From Lacipirellulaceae bacterium (lineage in GTDB: Bacteria > Planctomycetota > Planctomycetia > Pirellulales > Lacipirellulaceae), in contig JAVJRG010000005.1 of the NCBI GenBank assembly GCA_040218535.1, positions 434,001-498,000 on the forward strand: a stretch of DNA of 64,000 nucleotides, in the 5' to 3' direction. The notes beneath the pieces were generated by a model. It saw nothing but the letters and a program-made list of their open reading frames with translations. It searched no databases and was not told where the DNA came from. The position numbers and the translations under genes were made by a program. Position 1 is the stretch's first letter. Every line of letters begins with the position of its first letter. This document shows positions 44,758 to 54,703 of this stretch, piece by piece.

Positions 44758-46725
44758 TCAAGGACGAGCGAGCGGCCAGAACACGCTGATCAGAACAAGT
44801 GCCGAGACCGTCGTCAGCAGCGCCAATGGGAGACCTACCTTCAGATAGTCCCGCGGTTGGTAGCCGCCAGGGCCCATGACCATAAGATTCGTTTGGTAGC
44901 CAATCGGCGTGGCGAAGCTCAGGCTGGCGGCCATCGTCACCGCGATGATGAAGGGACGCGGGTCGCAATTCGCAGCAATGGCCACTTTGATGGCGACAGT
45001 GATCATGATGCTCGCCACGGCTACGTTGGTGATCAGTTCCGTAAAGATCTGCGAGACGACATAAACGATTGCCAGTAGCACAATCGGTTGCCAGGCACTC
45101 GAAAAGCCGATCCCTTTCACGCCCCAAACCAGCAGGTCGGCAAGCCACGCCGCGGCACCACTCTTGTGGAGCGCTTTCCCGAGACCGATTGCCGCACCGA
45201 TCGTGAGCAAAACTTGCAGATCGATCGCCGACCTCGCTTCGGAAGTCGTCAGGCAACGAGTCACGACCATCGCTAGCACGATCGTCAACGCAGCGATTGC
45301 CTGAACCCCTTTCGTGAAGTTGCCAAAGGGAATGGTGTCTGGGAAAAGGCTGCTGACCGTCAGCCACACGATCAGGCCCAAGAACAACAGCACGGCCAGC
45401 AATGCTCGGTCGTGTCGTCGCGCTGTGGTACCGTCAACACGGCTCACCAAGTAAAAGTCGCGACTGTTACGGTGGTCGTCAACGAATTGCGTACGCGTTT
45501 GTAGGAGCAGCGTATCGCCCACCTCTAGCCGGATCGTGCCGATCTTGTTGGTGAGCCTTTCACCGTTACGATGCACTGCCACAACAGCAGCGTTGTACCG
45601 TTTGCGGAATTCGCTCTCGCGTACTGTCAGGCCAATCAGCGGCGAGGTTCGCGAGAGGACCACTTCGGTCAATTGACGGTGTACTCGATCAGCCGGCTTG
45701 TGCTCGAACCCATCGTCAGCCGCGGGGACCAAGCCGGGGATACGCTCTAGATCAGCAATGGTCGTTACCACGCCGCTGAACACCAAGTGGTCTCCGGCGC
45801 GGATTCGATCCCGCGGGGTGACCGGAGTAATCGTTTCGTCGGTGCGGTCGATTTCGATGAGAAATAACCCCGGCAGGTTCCGCAGTCCCGCTTCCTGGAC
45901 GCTCTTTCCGATCAACGGGCAATTGGGCTGAACGTTCATCTCGACCAAGTATTCCCGACGCCGCTCGCCGAAGCGTTCAACCAGATCTGCCCGATTGGGA
46001 AGTAGTCGCGGTGCGATTAGTAGCATGTAGACCGCCCCGATGAGCGCGAGCGGCAAACCGACCGAAGTCATCTCAAAGAACCGCAACTCGCCGATTCGCT
46101 CCGCAGCCCAAGCGGGGTAGGCGTGCTCGCCCAACTGTTTGCCGAGTCCCGCCAACTCGCCGTTGATGACAAGTGTCGTACTCGTACCGATCAGCGTGCA
46201 GACGCCGCCCAGAATCGTCAGGTAGCTCAATGGGATGAGCAGTCGCGAGGGAGAAACACTCCGCCGTCGGCACCAATCAACAACTACGGGAGCGAGCATT
46301 GCCACCAAAGGAGTATTCAAAACAAAAGCTGACGACGGCAGCACCGCCGCTGTCAATCGCGCCAAAGCACCACGCTCAGACTTGACGTTGTCGAGCAAAC
46401 GACTGCTCAGCCAGTCGAGCGCTCCAGTATTTCGAAGTCCCGCTGAAGCGGCGAACAAAGCGCCGATCATAATCACCGCCTTGCTGGCGAAACCCATGAG
46501 CGCCTCGTCGGGGCTGAGAACTCCCGTCAGCGTGACCACCACCAAGCCACCAAGAAACAAAAGGTCGACCGGCGTGCGACTCTTCCGCTGCATTCCCAAA
46601 AACACCGCGACGGTCGTAGCGAGCGCGATCTTACCATGCAGCGTTAGTTGCACGCCGTCGGCGTCACCAGCAAGAGGTGCGGCATCCGCCAACAGAGGCA
46701 TCAGAGATGAGAGATCAGGCTGCAT
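44758..46725 (-). CDS. SLC13-type permease with two TrkA-C domains
   Basis: 655 residues, DASS/ArsB-like anion transporter. The first membrane block (about 30-215) has GAL-F-ASAGLRNTGALDWLS and TPLVAMLAPVV, followed by PSRLLIPLSYLTILGGVCTLIGTSTTLVING, the SNT signature. Two RCK_C/TrkA-C domains follow (about 255-330 and 345-425; VEMNVQPNCPLIGKSVQEAGLRNLPG and SPLIGLTVRESEFRKRYNA). The second membrane block runs to the end and repeats the motif as ATPIGYQTNLMVMGPGGY. Such proteins take up sulfate or dicarboxylates with sodium; here the ion is not resolved. Confidence 0.9.
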   Translation of the reverse strand: MQPDLSSLMPLLADAAPLAGDADGVQLTLHGKIALATTVAVFLGMQRKSRTPVDLLFLGGLVVVTLTGVLSPDEALMGFASKAVIMIGALFAASAGLRNTGALDWLSSRLLDNVKSERGALARLTAAVLPSSAFVLNTPLVAMLAPVVVDWCRRRSVSPSRLLIPLSYLTILGGVCTLIGTSTTLVINGELAGLGKQLGEHAYPAWAAERIGELRFFEMTSVGLPLALIGAVYMLLIAPRLLPNRADLVERFGERRREYLVEMNVQPNCPLIGKSVQEAGLRNLPGLFLIEIDRTDETITPVTPRDRIRAGDHLVFSGVVTTIADLERIPGLVPAADDGFEHKPADRVHRQLTEVVLSRTSPLIGLTVRESEFRKRYNAAVVAVHRNGERLTNKIGTIRLEVGDTLLLQTRTQFVDDHRNSRDFYLVSRVDGTTARRHDRALLAVLLFLGLIVWLTVSSLFPDTIPFGNFTKGVQAIAALTIVLAMVVTRCLTTSEARSAIDLQVLLTIGAAIGLGKALHKSGAAAWLADLLVWGVKGIGFSSAWQPIVLLAIVYVVSQIFTELITNVAVASIMITVAIKVAIAANCDPRPFIIAVTMAASLSFATPIGYQTNLMVMGPGGYQPRDYLKVGLPLALLTTVSALVLISVFWPLARP

Positions 46726-47392
46726 GTGGAAGGGACATTTAATCCCACGCTAGAGTTCTGTAGTCACGTTCGTCAGAACGTGGGGATACTTCGCTCAGGT
46801 GAATCGCTTGCCTCAATTGATCTACCATCAGGGGACGGAGGCTACGGAGTAAATGAGCAGAATTGAACGATTGTCATCGAAAGGGCCGCACTAATCGAAT
46901 GGGTTTTTCGTCACATAGGAGCACTCAGCTTCAAACCTCTTCTAAGGGACGTCGGGCAGTCTCGGAAAAAAACTCCTCAACTGCAACCGCAACTCCAATA
47001 ATGCCATTGGTTTGGGTTTGATCCGCCAGTGCCTGACTCGGGTGGCCCCGGGCTGACTTCGTATTGTAAGCTGTGTGCCGATTAGCCGGATTGGAACGGC
47101 AAATGCAGCGCTGAGGTGGGGGTTTGCGCTGGTGTCAGTCCAGCGTGCGGGCCCTAAACGGATTAAGTGGAACTGGTTTCCATGAAGCCCAGGCTCGAAA
47201 ACGGGACTTTCTTGTGGAAGCCCTGCTGAGATCAGCTTAAACTAGGTATAGCTGGGGGTTTAGCTCGATTGCGCTAATCCTCGGTCCTGTGAACAATCAA
47301 GAAAGACTAAAGACATCTTCGGCGTTGCTCGATCTGCCGCTCCGGAACACGGTAGGCGACTACGCATACAGTTTATTAGTGGGAGCGCTTTG
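46726..47392 (+). other. long leader/intergenic region before the VWA gene
   Basis: 667 bases without a credible gene. Several GC-rich inverted segments occur (GCAGCGCTGAGG...GCGCTGG around 47105-47135; CCAGGCTCGAAAACGGG near 47188). No match to tmRNA, RNase P or SRP RNA could be made by eye. It could be a long 5' UTR or carry an unrecognised RNA. Confidence 0.3.
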
Positions 47393-50300
47393 ATGCGTAC
47401 TTCTCGAACGATTCAGGCCGAAGCCAAACATTACTCAGGCATGCGAAACATGGTGATGATGAAACTTAGAAAATCCGCAAGCTTAGCGAAGACGGCTGCT
47501 TTACTCGCCGTCGTCGTTCTCGTCGGAGCCTCCTCCGCTTCTGCAGACGATGCGTCTCGATTGATCACCTACGAGAAGGATGGCAAGACCTCCTATGCTC
47601 TAAGCGTCGTTCCGACTGGCAAAGTCGCGACGCCAGAGTCGACCGACGTGGTTGTTCTGTTCGACACTTCTGCGAGTCAAACAGGCCCGTTCCGCGTGAA
47701 AGCCCTCGCCGCTTTGCAGTCGTTACTCGCTGACCTACGACCTAGCGACCGCGTCGAACTGATTGCCGTTGATCTGGGTGCCAAGCGACTCACCGCTGAT
47801 TTCGTCGCCGGCAACAGTGCTGACATGGAGGAAGCCCTTGCCGATCTACAAGAGCACACCCCGATGGGTTCGACCGATTTGCAGTTAGCCTTCGAGGCCG
47901 CTGCCGAGCGGTTTGATGCCGCAAGATCGAAGAACCGCAGTGTCGTCTATATTGGTGACGGTATCAGTGTGGCGAATTTGCTCGACTCCTCAACGCTCGG
48001 CGAGGTCGTTAACTCGCTCAAAGAGAATCGCATCCCAGTAAGCAGCTACGCGATTGGCCCCAAGACCGATGCCCAGTTGCTTGCTGTGCTCGCTAACCAC
48101 ACCGGCGGCAACCTGTACGTTGCTGAGCCAATTGTTTGGCAGAATGAAGCTGAGCAAATCTCCGATGAACGTGCCCGGCTGGAGAACCTCCGCAAAGCAC
48201 AATCGGTCGGCAAGCAGATGGCCGCTTGGACGCAAGCTGCTGTGTTGTGGCCGACGAGCGTACAGATGGCAGATGAGTTGGGAGAAACCTATCCGGAAAC
48301 CTTCCCACCGCTTCGCTCTGATCGTGACACGATTCTCTTAGGTCGAACCGGCGAGTCGCTTGGCGACAAGCTAGCGATCTCGTTAACGGTTGAAGGACCA
48401 AACAGCCAACAAAGCTTCCAATGGGAATTCACCCCCGAAGCTCCGCATAATGATCGTGCTTTCCTTGGCGAGCTAACGAACATCGCGAGCCGTGATCGGG
48501 GCCTGACGCTTCCTACCGTCGGTTCTGCCGGTCTCACCGAGTCCGCACGGATGATCGGCGCCCAGGTCGATGCTCTCACGATGCTCGCTGAGCGGGCCAT
48601 CGCCTCAGGCGACCGTAAAGGTGCTAGCCAGATCGTGCAGACGGTTCTGCAAGCCGACCCCGGCAATGTGCGTGCTCGTACTGTCCAAAACGTTGTTGAA
48701 AACGAGGAACTTTTCTTCGACCAGCCCATCGAAGGCGAAATCATTCAGGGCCAGCCGATTGAAGGTCAAGTTGTTGAGGGAACAGTCATCGAAGGAGCAG
48801 CGCCCGTCGAAGGTGAGATTATCCTCACCCGACCCGCTCCCATTCAGGGTGCTGTCGTCGCCGAAGAGGGTTTGCTTGACCGCGTTGGTAGCGATGGGTC
48901 GTTCCTTGACCAAGTTGAGCAGGAGCGGAGCGTCTTCGCTAATCTGCTCGCAAAAGAAATTCAAGTCACTGTGCAGAATGCTAGGGACTCGATGAGTACC
49001 AGTCCCGATCTAGTGATCCAGGACTTGAAGCTAAATCTGGATCGTGTGAAGCGTGTCAAAGACATCGACGAAGCACGTCGGGCGGAACTTCTCGACAAGC
49101 TGAATATCGCTCTTCAAGAAGCGATTCGACAATCTGACATTCAGGCAGAACTCGACCGTCAGACCGAGGAGCGCATTGCCTCAGCACGCGAGCGCGAGTT
49201 GCTCAACAGCAGACTTTTTCGAAGGATCGAACGCGAAAAGCAACTGATGAATCGATTCAACGCTCTAATGGATGAACGCAAGTATGTGGAAGCGGGCGAA
49301 GTCGCCACGATCATGGCGGAAATTGACCCTGATGCCTTGGTTCCTCAGCAAGCGACCCTATGGGCTCGCCACAAGCGACATCACTACCTGCAGCAGGTTG
49401 CCCGAGCGGCTCGTCACCAGGCGGCGTTCGACACGATGTACCAGATCGAGCTTTCCCACATTCCATTCCCGGATAACCCGCCGATCATCTACCCCGAAGC
49501 AGACGTTTGGGAAGACCTAACCAACCGTCGTAAGAAATTCGCCGCTGTGGACCTCGGTTCACAGGGAGAAGCGGAACAACGTATTCAGGAGGCACTACGT
49601 ACACCGCTGAAACTGCCTCTGGATTACGTGGAAATTCCCCTCAATCAGATCATCCAGGCGATCGCCGACGATTACAACATTCCTATCGTGTTCGATCGTC
49701 AAGCACTCGAAGCACTGGCGATTAGTGAAGAGACAGAAATCACGGTGAACTTGCGGAACATCACGCTCCGTTCGGCGATGGAAATCATGCTTCGCCAAGT
49801 CGAAGACCTCACCTACATCATCGACAACGAAGTGATGATGATCACTTCCGAAGACGAAGCCCAACAGCGACTCACCGTCAAAGCCTACCCCGTAGCTGAC
49901 CTCGTCCTGCCGATTATCAACCTACCAATCGGTGGTGGTGGCCTTGGCGGCGGCGGTGGTGGCGGTCTCGGTGGCGGCGGTGGTGGTGGCCTCGGCGGCG
50001 GTGGCGGCGGCCTTGGTGGCGGCGGTGGCGGCTTCGGCGGCGGCGGTGGCGGCCTTGGTGGCGGCGGCGGTGGCGGCGGTTTCTTTGCCGTTCCGGATGA
50101 CCTCTCGAAGACTTCCCTCGATATCTCTGAGACCGCGGCAGCTCCTGCCGAAGCGGATTCTTCCGAAGAAGACGCTCCCAGCGTTGTTGGGATTTCGATC
50201 GACAACAGCGTCGCTCCGGAGAAATTCTGGAACGATTACTTCGCAAATAACCAACCAAGCCCAGATGTTTTGCGTCAGGCCGTCCGCCGACTGATGAAGC

Positions 50301-51562
50301 GCGGCCACTCGAATCACGTTGTGGCACTCATCGAAGCTGCCCTTCGCAACGGTCAGCCACTCCCTTGGATGTATGAATCTCTTGGGATCGCTATGGAGCT
50401 CGAAGGGGCTCCCAAGGAGCAGATCGAACGCGCGATCATGAGCGCTTGCGACTTCAGCAACAGCCCTGACGAATTGATGCTGATTGCCCGCTACCTTTCA
50501 CACTTGGAGCTCGACCATCGGGCATTCCAGGTCTACCGACAGGTCGTGAAGGCTTCCCCTCTGCATGACGAAGCCTATGCACTCGGCCTGCGTGCTGCCC
50601 AACGAGCCAAAGATACCGAGGCGATTCGTTGGTTCACGATTCAGGTCTTAGAGCGAGCTTGGACGAACGAGCAAGCCATCGTGCGCACGACCGCCTTTCG
50701 TATCGCGAAGGCAACGCTCGATGAGATGCAAGCTGCTGGTGACATGGATGCCTATCGAAAATACGAACAGCAGCTCAACAACGCTTTGGTCCGCGACTGC
50801 GTCGTGCAGGTCTCCTGGTCGGGCGAAGCGGATATTGATGTCTACGTAGAAGAGCCGGGTGGAACCATTTGCTCGCTCCGCGACCCACGCACTTCCGGCG
50901 GTGGAGTTTGCCTGGGCGACACCTACGCCAGCGACCAACAGTCCGAAGACAAGGGGACTGCCAGTTTCAAGGAAAGCTACATTTGCCCCCGTGGTTTTAA
51001 TGGTGACTACAAGGTTCGTATCCGTAAAGTCTGGGGGGAGATCGTCGCCGGCAAAGTGACGGTCGACGTCTACCGCAACTACCGCAGTAAGAATGAACAA
51101 CACGAACGGCAACATATCGAGGTTGGCGAAGACGACGCAATGGTTGTCTTCAAACTCGATTCGGGCCGTCGCACCGATCCGATCCAAGAGCAACAATTAG
51201 TAGCCGCGGTGAATCGCCAAGAAGCAATTAGCAGAGCGGTACTTGCTCAGCAAATCAATTCGCTTGCCGATACGTCCGCTTTACCTGGCGGACGACTTGG
51301 GGACCGCCGCCTCGATTTGAGGCGTCGTCTCGGCTTGGCACGCGGCGGAGCAGTTGGCTTCCAGCCGGTGATCCAAACTCTCACCGAGGGTACGCAAATG
51401 CAGGCAACCGCCGTAATTTCTGCTGATCGCCGTTACGTTCGGATTACCGCTTCACCATCGTTCACCGGGATTGGTAACGTCACAACCTTTACGTTTGCTG
51501 GTGCCGCCGAAGCTGTTGAAGAGGAGGATGGGGGTGATGGTGATGGCGCGGCCGCCCCTTAA
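47393..51562 (+). CDS. giant secreted VWA protein with secretin-like, Gly-rich and YfaP-like parts
   Basis: 1389 residues. Signal peptide after a basic leader (AALLAVVVLVGASSASAD). A VWA domain (about 85-250) has the MIDAS motif DTSAS, the threonine in PMGSTDLQ and YIGDG. Residues about 450-485 are a repeat of EGxIIxG/EGxVVEG units. A charged coiled coil spans about 530-700. Residues 743-840 (LDYVEIPLNQIIQAIADDYN, then EITVNLRNITLRSAMEIML) match the STN/secretin N-terminal fold. Residues 847-896 are almost pure glycine. A TPR-like helical segment follows (about 950-1130), then a YfaP/DUF2135-like beta domain around VSWSGEADIDVYVEEPGG. ATG 47393 follows GGGAG. Role unknown; likely a periplasmic scaffold. 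Confidence 0.82.
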   Translation: MRTSRTIQAEAKHYSGMRNMVMMKLRKSASLAKTAALLAVVVLVGASSASADDASRLITYEKDGKTSYALSVVPTGKVATPESTDVVVLFDTSASQTGPFRVKALAALQSLLADLRPSDRVELIAVDLGAKRLTADFVAGNSADMEEALADLQEHTPMGSTDLQLAFEAAAERFDAARSKNRSVVYIGDGISVANLLDSSTLGEVVNSLKENRIPVSSYAIGPKTDAQLLAVLANHTGGNLYVAEPIVWQNEAEQISDERARLENLRKAQSVGKQMAAWTQAAVLWPTSVQMADELGETYPETFPPLRSDRDTILLGRTGESLGDKLAISLTVEGPNSQQSFQWEFTPEAPHNDRAFLGELTNIASRDRGLTLPTVGSAGLTESARMIGAQVDALTMLAERAIASGDRKGASQIVQTVLQADPGNVRARTVQNVVENEELFFDQPIEGEIIQGQPIEGQVVEGTVIEGAAPVEGEIILTRPAPIQGAVVAEEGLLDRVGSDGSFLDQVEQERSVFANLLAKEIQVTVQNARDSMSTSPDLVIQDLKLNLDRVKRVKDIDEARRAELLDKLNIALQEAIRQSDIQAELDRQTEERIASARERELLNSRLFRRIEREKQLMNRFNALMDERKYVEAGEVATIMAEIDPDALVPQQATLWARHKRHHYLQQVARAARHQAAFDTMYQIELSHIPFPDNPPIIYPEADVWEDLTNRRKKFAAVDLGSQGEAEQRIQEALRTPLKLPLDYVEIPLNQIIQAIADDYNIPIVFDRQALEALAISEETEITVNLRNITLRSAMEIMLRQVEDLTYIIDNEVMMITSEDEAQQRLTVKAYPVADLVLPIINLPIGGGGLGGGGGGGLGGGGGGGLGGGGGGLGGGGGGFGGGGGGLGGGGGGGGFFAVPDDLSKTSLDISETAAAPAEADSSEEDAPSVVGISIDNSVAPEKFWNDYFANNQPSPDVLRQAVRRLMKRGHSNHVVALIEAALRNGQPLPWMYESLGIAMELEGAPKEQIERAIMSACDFSNSPDELMLIARYLSHLELDHRAFQVYRQVVKASPLHDEAYALGLRAAQRAKDTEAIRWFTIQVLERAWTNEQAIVRTTAFRIAKATLDEMQAAGDMDAYRKYEQQLNNALVRDCVVQVSWSGEADIDVYVEEPGGTICSLRDPRTSGGGVCLGDTYASDQQSEDKGTASFKESYICPRGFNGDYKVRIRKVWGEIVAGKVTVDVYRNYRSKNEQHERQHIEVGEDDAMVVFKLDSGRRTDPIQEQQLVAAVNRQEAISRAVLAQQINSLADTSALPGGRLGDRRLDLRRRLGLARGGAVGFQPVIQTLTEGTQMQATAVISADRRYVRITASPSFTGIGNVTTFTFAGAAEAVEEEDGGDGDGAAAP
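49931..50080 (+). repeat. glycine-codon repeat in the VWA gene
   Basis: 50 codons made of GGT/GGC runs broken every 6 to 8 codons by Leu or Phe (G4-7 L/F units). A probable flexible linker between the secretin-like domain and the C-terminal half. Length is likely to vary by slippage. Confidence 0.85.
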
Positions 51563-51578
51563 TTCACTTGACAAGCAA

Positions 51579-52295
51579 CTAGCTAGCCAGCGCCTGCTCC
51601 TGCAACTCACTGAGTCCACGCGTCCCTGTTTGCGCCAGCGAAATCATGCTTTGTAGCTGGTTGGCATCGAATGTCGCTTCTTCACCTGTGCCTTGTAGCT
51701 CAACAAAGCGACCGCCCCCCGTCATCACGACATTCATGTCGACCGAAGCGGCAAAGTCTTCGTGGTAATCGAGATCGAGCACAGCTTGGCCGTCCACTAT
51801 CCCGACACTCACTGCAACGATGCTTTCCTTGATGGGTGAGTCCTCAATCGAGGTGAACTCATCCAAAGACAGCAACGCCTGAGCAAGTGCCACATAGCCC
51901 CCGGTAATGGCCGCAGTGCGAGTTCCGCCGTCGGCTTCCAGCACTTCGCAGTCCACGGTTACGCTTCGCTCACCTAGGGCGTTCAGATCGACCGCCGCAC
52001 GTAAGCTACGACCTATCAGTCGTTGGATCTCGGTCGTTCTTCCATCAACCTTTGCCCGCTCGCGTCGCTTACGCGGCGAGACACTGCTTGGCAGCATGTT
52101 GTACTCGGCAGTAATCCAGCCCTTTCCTTCCCCTTTCATCCAGGGAGGCACGTCCTCCTCAATGCTAGCCGTGCATAGGAGCGTTGTCTTACCAGCGCGA
52201 ATCAGCACACGGCCTTGAGCGGCTCCAAAAGGGGCTGGTTCAATCGACCATTCGCGAAGTTGATTCTCAGCACGGCCATAATGGCGAGTCGGCAT
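51579..52295 (-). CDS. rph: ribonuclease PH
   Basis: 3'-5' phosphorolytic exonuclease that trims tRNA 3' ends. 238 residues, normal length. GRVLIRAGKTTLLCTASIEEDVPPW, GKGWITAEYNMLP, the RNA-binding RGR-like KRRERAKVDGRTTEIQRLIGRSLRA, and TVDCEVLEADGGTRTAAITG with the catalytic aspartates are present. It lies 60 bases after argF on the same strand, as the last gene of the arg cluster, and is convergent with the VWA gene. Confidence 0.95.
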   Translation of the reverse strand: MPTRHYGRAENQLREWSIEPAPFGAAQGRVLIRAGKTTLLCTASIEEDVPPWMKGEGKGWITAEYNMLPSSVSPRKRRERAKVDGRTTEIQRLIGRSLRAAVDLNALGERSVTVDCEVLEADGGTRTAAITGGYVALAQALLSLDEFTSIEDSPIKESIVAVSVGIVDGQAVLDLDYHEDFAASVDMNVVMTGGGRFVELQGTGEEATFDANQLQSMISLAQTGTRGLSELQEQALAS

Positions 52296-52355
52296 GGTTC
52301 AATAATTCCTAAGTAAACAGTTCGATGAGAGACTTCTCGGAGCCAGTCGAAAGAA

Positions 52356-53273
52356 TCAGCCCTGGACCCCCAGCAACCAAGCCAAAACGCCCTTTTGCAC
52401 ATGCATTCGATTGGCTGCTTGTTCGACGATAACGCTGCTCGGAGAGTCCATCACCGCATCGGTCACTTCTTGACCACGCTTAGCTGGCAGGCAGTGCATG
52501 AAGACCGCCTCGTTAGGAGCGCTGCTCATGAGTTGTTCATTGACTTGGTAGTCGGCAAAATCTTTAATCCGTTGTTCTTGTTCCGCTTCCTGCCCCATGC
52601 TGGCCCACACATCCGTGTACACGGCAGAAGCACCTGCCACGGCTGCTTGAGGATCGTCCGTGCAAGAGAAATCTGAGCTGTTGAACATGGTCTGCAGCTC
52701 GGTAGTTTCCTCAGGCGAAAACGCATAATTCGCCGGGCAAGCGACCGCGAAGTCGACCCCAAGTTTCGCACAGGCGAAAGCCAAACTACGGGCGACGTTA
52801 TTCGCATCACCCACCCAGGTCAGTTTTGCTCCCTCAAGCGTTCCGAATTGTTCACGCATCGTGAAGAGGTCGGCCAACGCTTGGCACGGGTGGGAATAAT
52901 CGGTGAGCCCATTGATCACCGAGCATGCGGAGTGCTCAGCCACCGCCTCGACCGTTGCATGCGCCTTCGCACGGACAACGATTACGTCGACCATGGCGCT
53001 CAAGACGTGCGTAAAGTCAGCGATACTCTCGCGTTTGCCAAAGCCAGCATCCTCCCCCAGCATCATGCTCGTCCCGCCCAGATGGGCCATCCCCGCTTGG
53101 AAGCTGACCCGCGTCCGCAACGACTGCTTCTCGAAAAGCATCGCCATCACACGGCCCGGCAGCAAGGGTTCGCGAACCCCTTCCTGAAACTTCGACTTTA
53201 GGTCCGCGCTGAGCGCAAAAATCGTCTGGATATGCTCAGTGGAAACGTTTTTCAGGGTAACTAAATGTCGCAT
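52356..53273 (-). CDS. argF: ornithine carbamoyltransferase
   Basis: Makes citrulline from ornithine and carbamoyl phosphate. 305 residues. Carbamoyl-phosphate site SLRTR at 51-55, HPCQAL for the second binding loop, TWVGDANNVARSL, and HCLPAKRGQEVTDAVMDSP at the C-terminal ornithine/lid side. Third gene of argB-argD-argF; separated from argD by 152 bases that hold an inverted repeat. Confidence 0.95.
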   Translation of the reverse strand: MRHLVTLKNVSTEHIQTIFALSADLKSKFQEGVREPLLPGRVMAMLFEKQSLRTRVSFQAGMAHLGGTSMMLGEDAGFGKRESIADFTHVLSAMVDVIVVRAKAHATVEAVAEHSACSVINGLTDYSHPCQALADLFTMREQFGTLEGAKLTWVGDANNVARSLAFACAKLGVDFAVACPANYAFSPEETTELQTMFNSSDFSCTDDPQAAVAGASAVYTDVWASMGQEAEQEQRIKDFADYQVNEQLMSSAPNEAVFMHCLPAKRGQEVTDAVMDSPSSVIVEQAANRMHVQKGVLAWLLGVQG

Positions 53274-53334
53274 GGCGTTTTCTATCGTTGTTTAAGAGCT
53301 CAGTCCTCAGCGTGATCGCAAGCTTGAATTAGGA

Positions 53335-53400
53335 ACACGGATTGCACGGATGACACAGATCGGTTTTTGATAATATCCGTGTTATCCGTGCAATCCGTGT
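53335..53400. repeat. inverted repeat of the ATTGCACGGAT family
   Basis: Left arm ACACGGATTGCACGGATGAC (53335 on) and right arm ending GTTATCCGTGCAATCCGTGT pair over about 26 bases with few mismatches, loop CGGTTTTTGATA. Same core as the element at 8467-8526. Lies between argD and argF. Confidence 0.8.
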
Positions 53401-53425
53401 CAGAAAACTCAGGTCCAAAATTCAA

Positions 53426-54640
53426 TTAAACTTCAAACCCTTGCAATGCGTCCGCCAAGATTTCACACCCCTCATTGAGTAGCTCGTCAGTGAGCGTCAT
53501 CGCGGGAAGCAGCCGTACGACATTGCCCTGGGTGACGTTGATCAGCAGCTGTCGATCCATACAAGCCTGCACAACCGGAGTGGCATCCACGGCCAGCTCG
53601 ATTCCGATCATCAGACCACAGACACGCAGTTCGGAAACATGGGGTAGCGCTTCGACGAGCGGAGAAAGCTTTTCTTCAAACTGCGCACCTAGAGTTTTTG
53701 CTCGCTCCAGCAATCCGTCCTGCTCGATCGTTTCGAGCGTGGCGATTCCTGCGACGGCTGCCAACGGATTGCCGCCGAAAGTCGCCGCGTGCATCCCGGG
53801 TCGCAGACTCGGCGCGATCTCCGCAGTGGTGAGCATCGCACCCCCGGCAACTCCGCCGCACAAGCTCTTCGCCAGCGTCATCACGTCGGGCGTCACGCCG
53901 AAATTCTGATAGGCAAACCATTCGCCCGTTCGGCCGCAGCCGGCTTGGACTTCGTCAAACATCAACAACAAGTCGTGCTCGTCGGCCAAGTCACGTAGGC
54001 CTTGGAGGAAGCCTTCGGGTGGAAGTCGAATCCCGCCTTCGCCTTGGATCGGCTCGACAAGAATGGCTGCCGTTTCGTCGTCGATCTTCGCCGCCGCCCG
54101 CTCCAAGTCGCCGAACGGAGCATAAACAAAACCGGCCGCCATGGGACCGATGTCTTCGTGATACTTTGGCTGAGCCGTGGCACTGACGGCGCCGAAGGTC
54201 CTTCCATGAAAACCACCTTCGAACGTGATAATCTTGTATTTCCCCGCTGGCGTATGCAGCCGCGCGAGTTTGATAGCCGCCTCGTTAGCCTCCGCTCCTG
54301 AATTGCAGAAAAAAGCCTTGCCGCCGAAGCTGTGGTCGCTGAGCAGTTTCGCCCATCGGCCCTGGGCTTCAATGTGCCATGTATTGGGCACGTGAATGAG
54401 TTCAGCCGCTTGCTTTTGTACGGCCTCAACCACTTTAGGCGGGCAATGGCCCAATAGGTTGCAGCCCCAGCCTGGGAAGAAATCGAGGTACCGTTTGCCT
54501 TGATCATCCCAGACATACGACCCTTCGCCGCGAGTAAGCGTCACCGGAAACCGTCGATAGTTCGGTACGACATACTGATCGAACAGGTTGGCAGTCTCGG
54601 GCGACATGCCCGTGGCGTCTGATGCGGCGACGGCGGTCAT
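53426..54640 (-). CDS. argD: acetylornithine aminotransferase
   Basis: PLP-dependent class III aminotransferase, fourth step of ornithine synthesis. 404 residues. [34 protein letters not shown], the FHGRTFGA loop, [21 protein letters not shown] with the PLP aspartate, and the Schiff-base lysine in [23 protein letters not shown] follows. 63 bases downstream of argB. Confidence 0.94.
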   Translation of the reverse strand: MTAVAASDATGMSPETANLFDQYVVPNYRRFPVTLTRGEGSYVWDDQGKRYLDFFPGWGCNLLGHCPPKVVEAVQKQAAELIHVPNTWHIEAQGRWAKLLSDHSFGGKAFFCNSGAEANEAAIKLARLHTPAGKYKIITFEGGFHGRTFGAVSATAQPKYHEDIGPMAAGFVYAPFGDLERAAAKIDDETAAILVEPIQGEGGIRLPPEGFLQGLRDLADEHDLLLMFDEVQAGCGRTGEWFAYQNFGVTPDVMTLAKSLCGGVAGGAMLTTAEIAPSLRPGMHAATFGGNPLAAVAGIATLETIEQDGLLERAKTLGAQFEEKLSPLVEALPHVSELRVCGLMIGIELAVDATPVVQACMDRQLLINVTQGNVVRLLPAMTLTDELLNEGCEILADALQGFEV

Positions 54641-54703
54641 GAGTGTCTCGACGAATGAAAAAGGAAGGTTGCGGTAATCAATGCGGCAAGGACAGCCTAA
54701 GTG

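Noticed and set aside
47100-47240. A known structured RNA (SRP, tmRNA or RNase P) before the VWA gene
   Set aside because: None of the conserved cores of these RNAs could be found.
49885-50205. Proline-rich and alanine-rich frames over the glycine run
   Set aside because: Direct product of translating GGC/GGT repeats in other frames.
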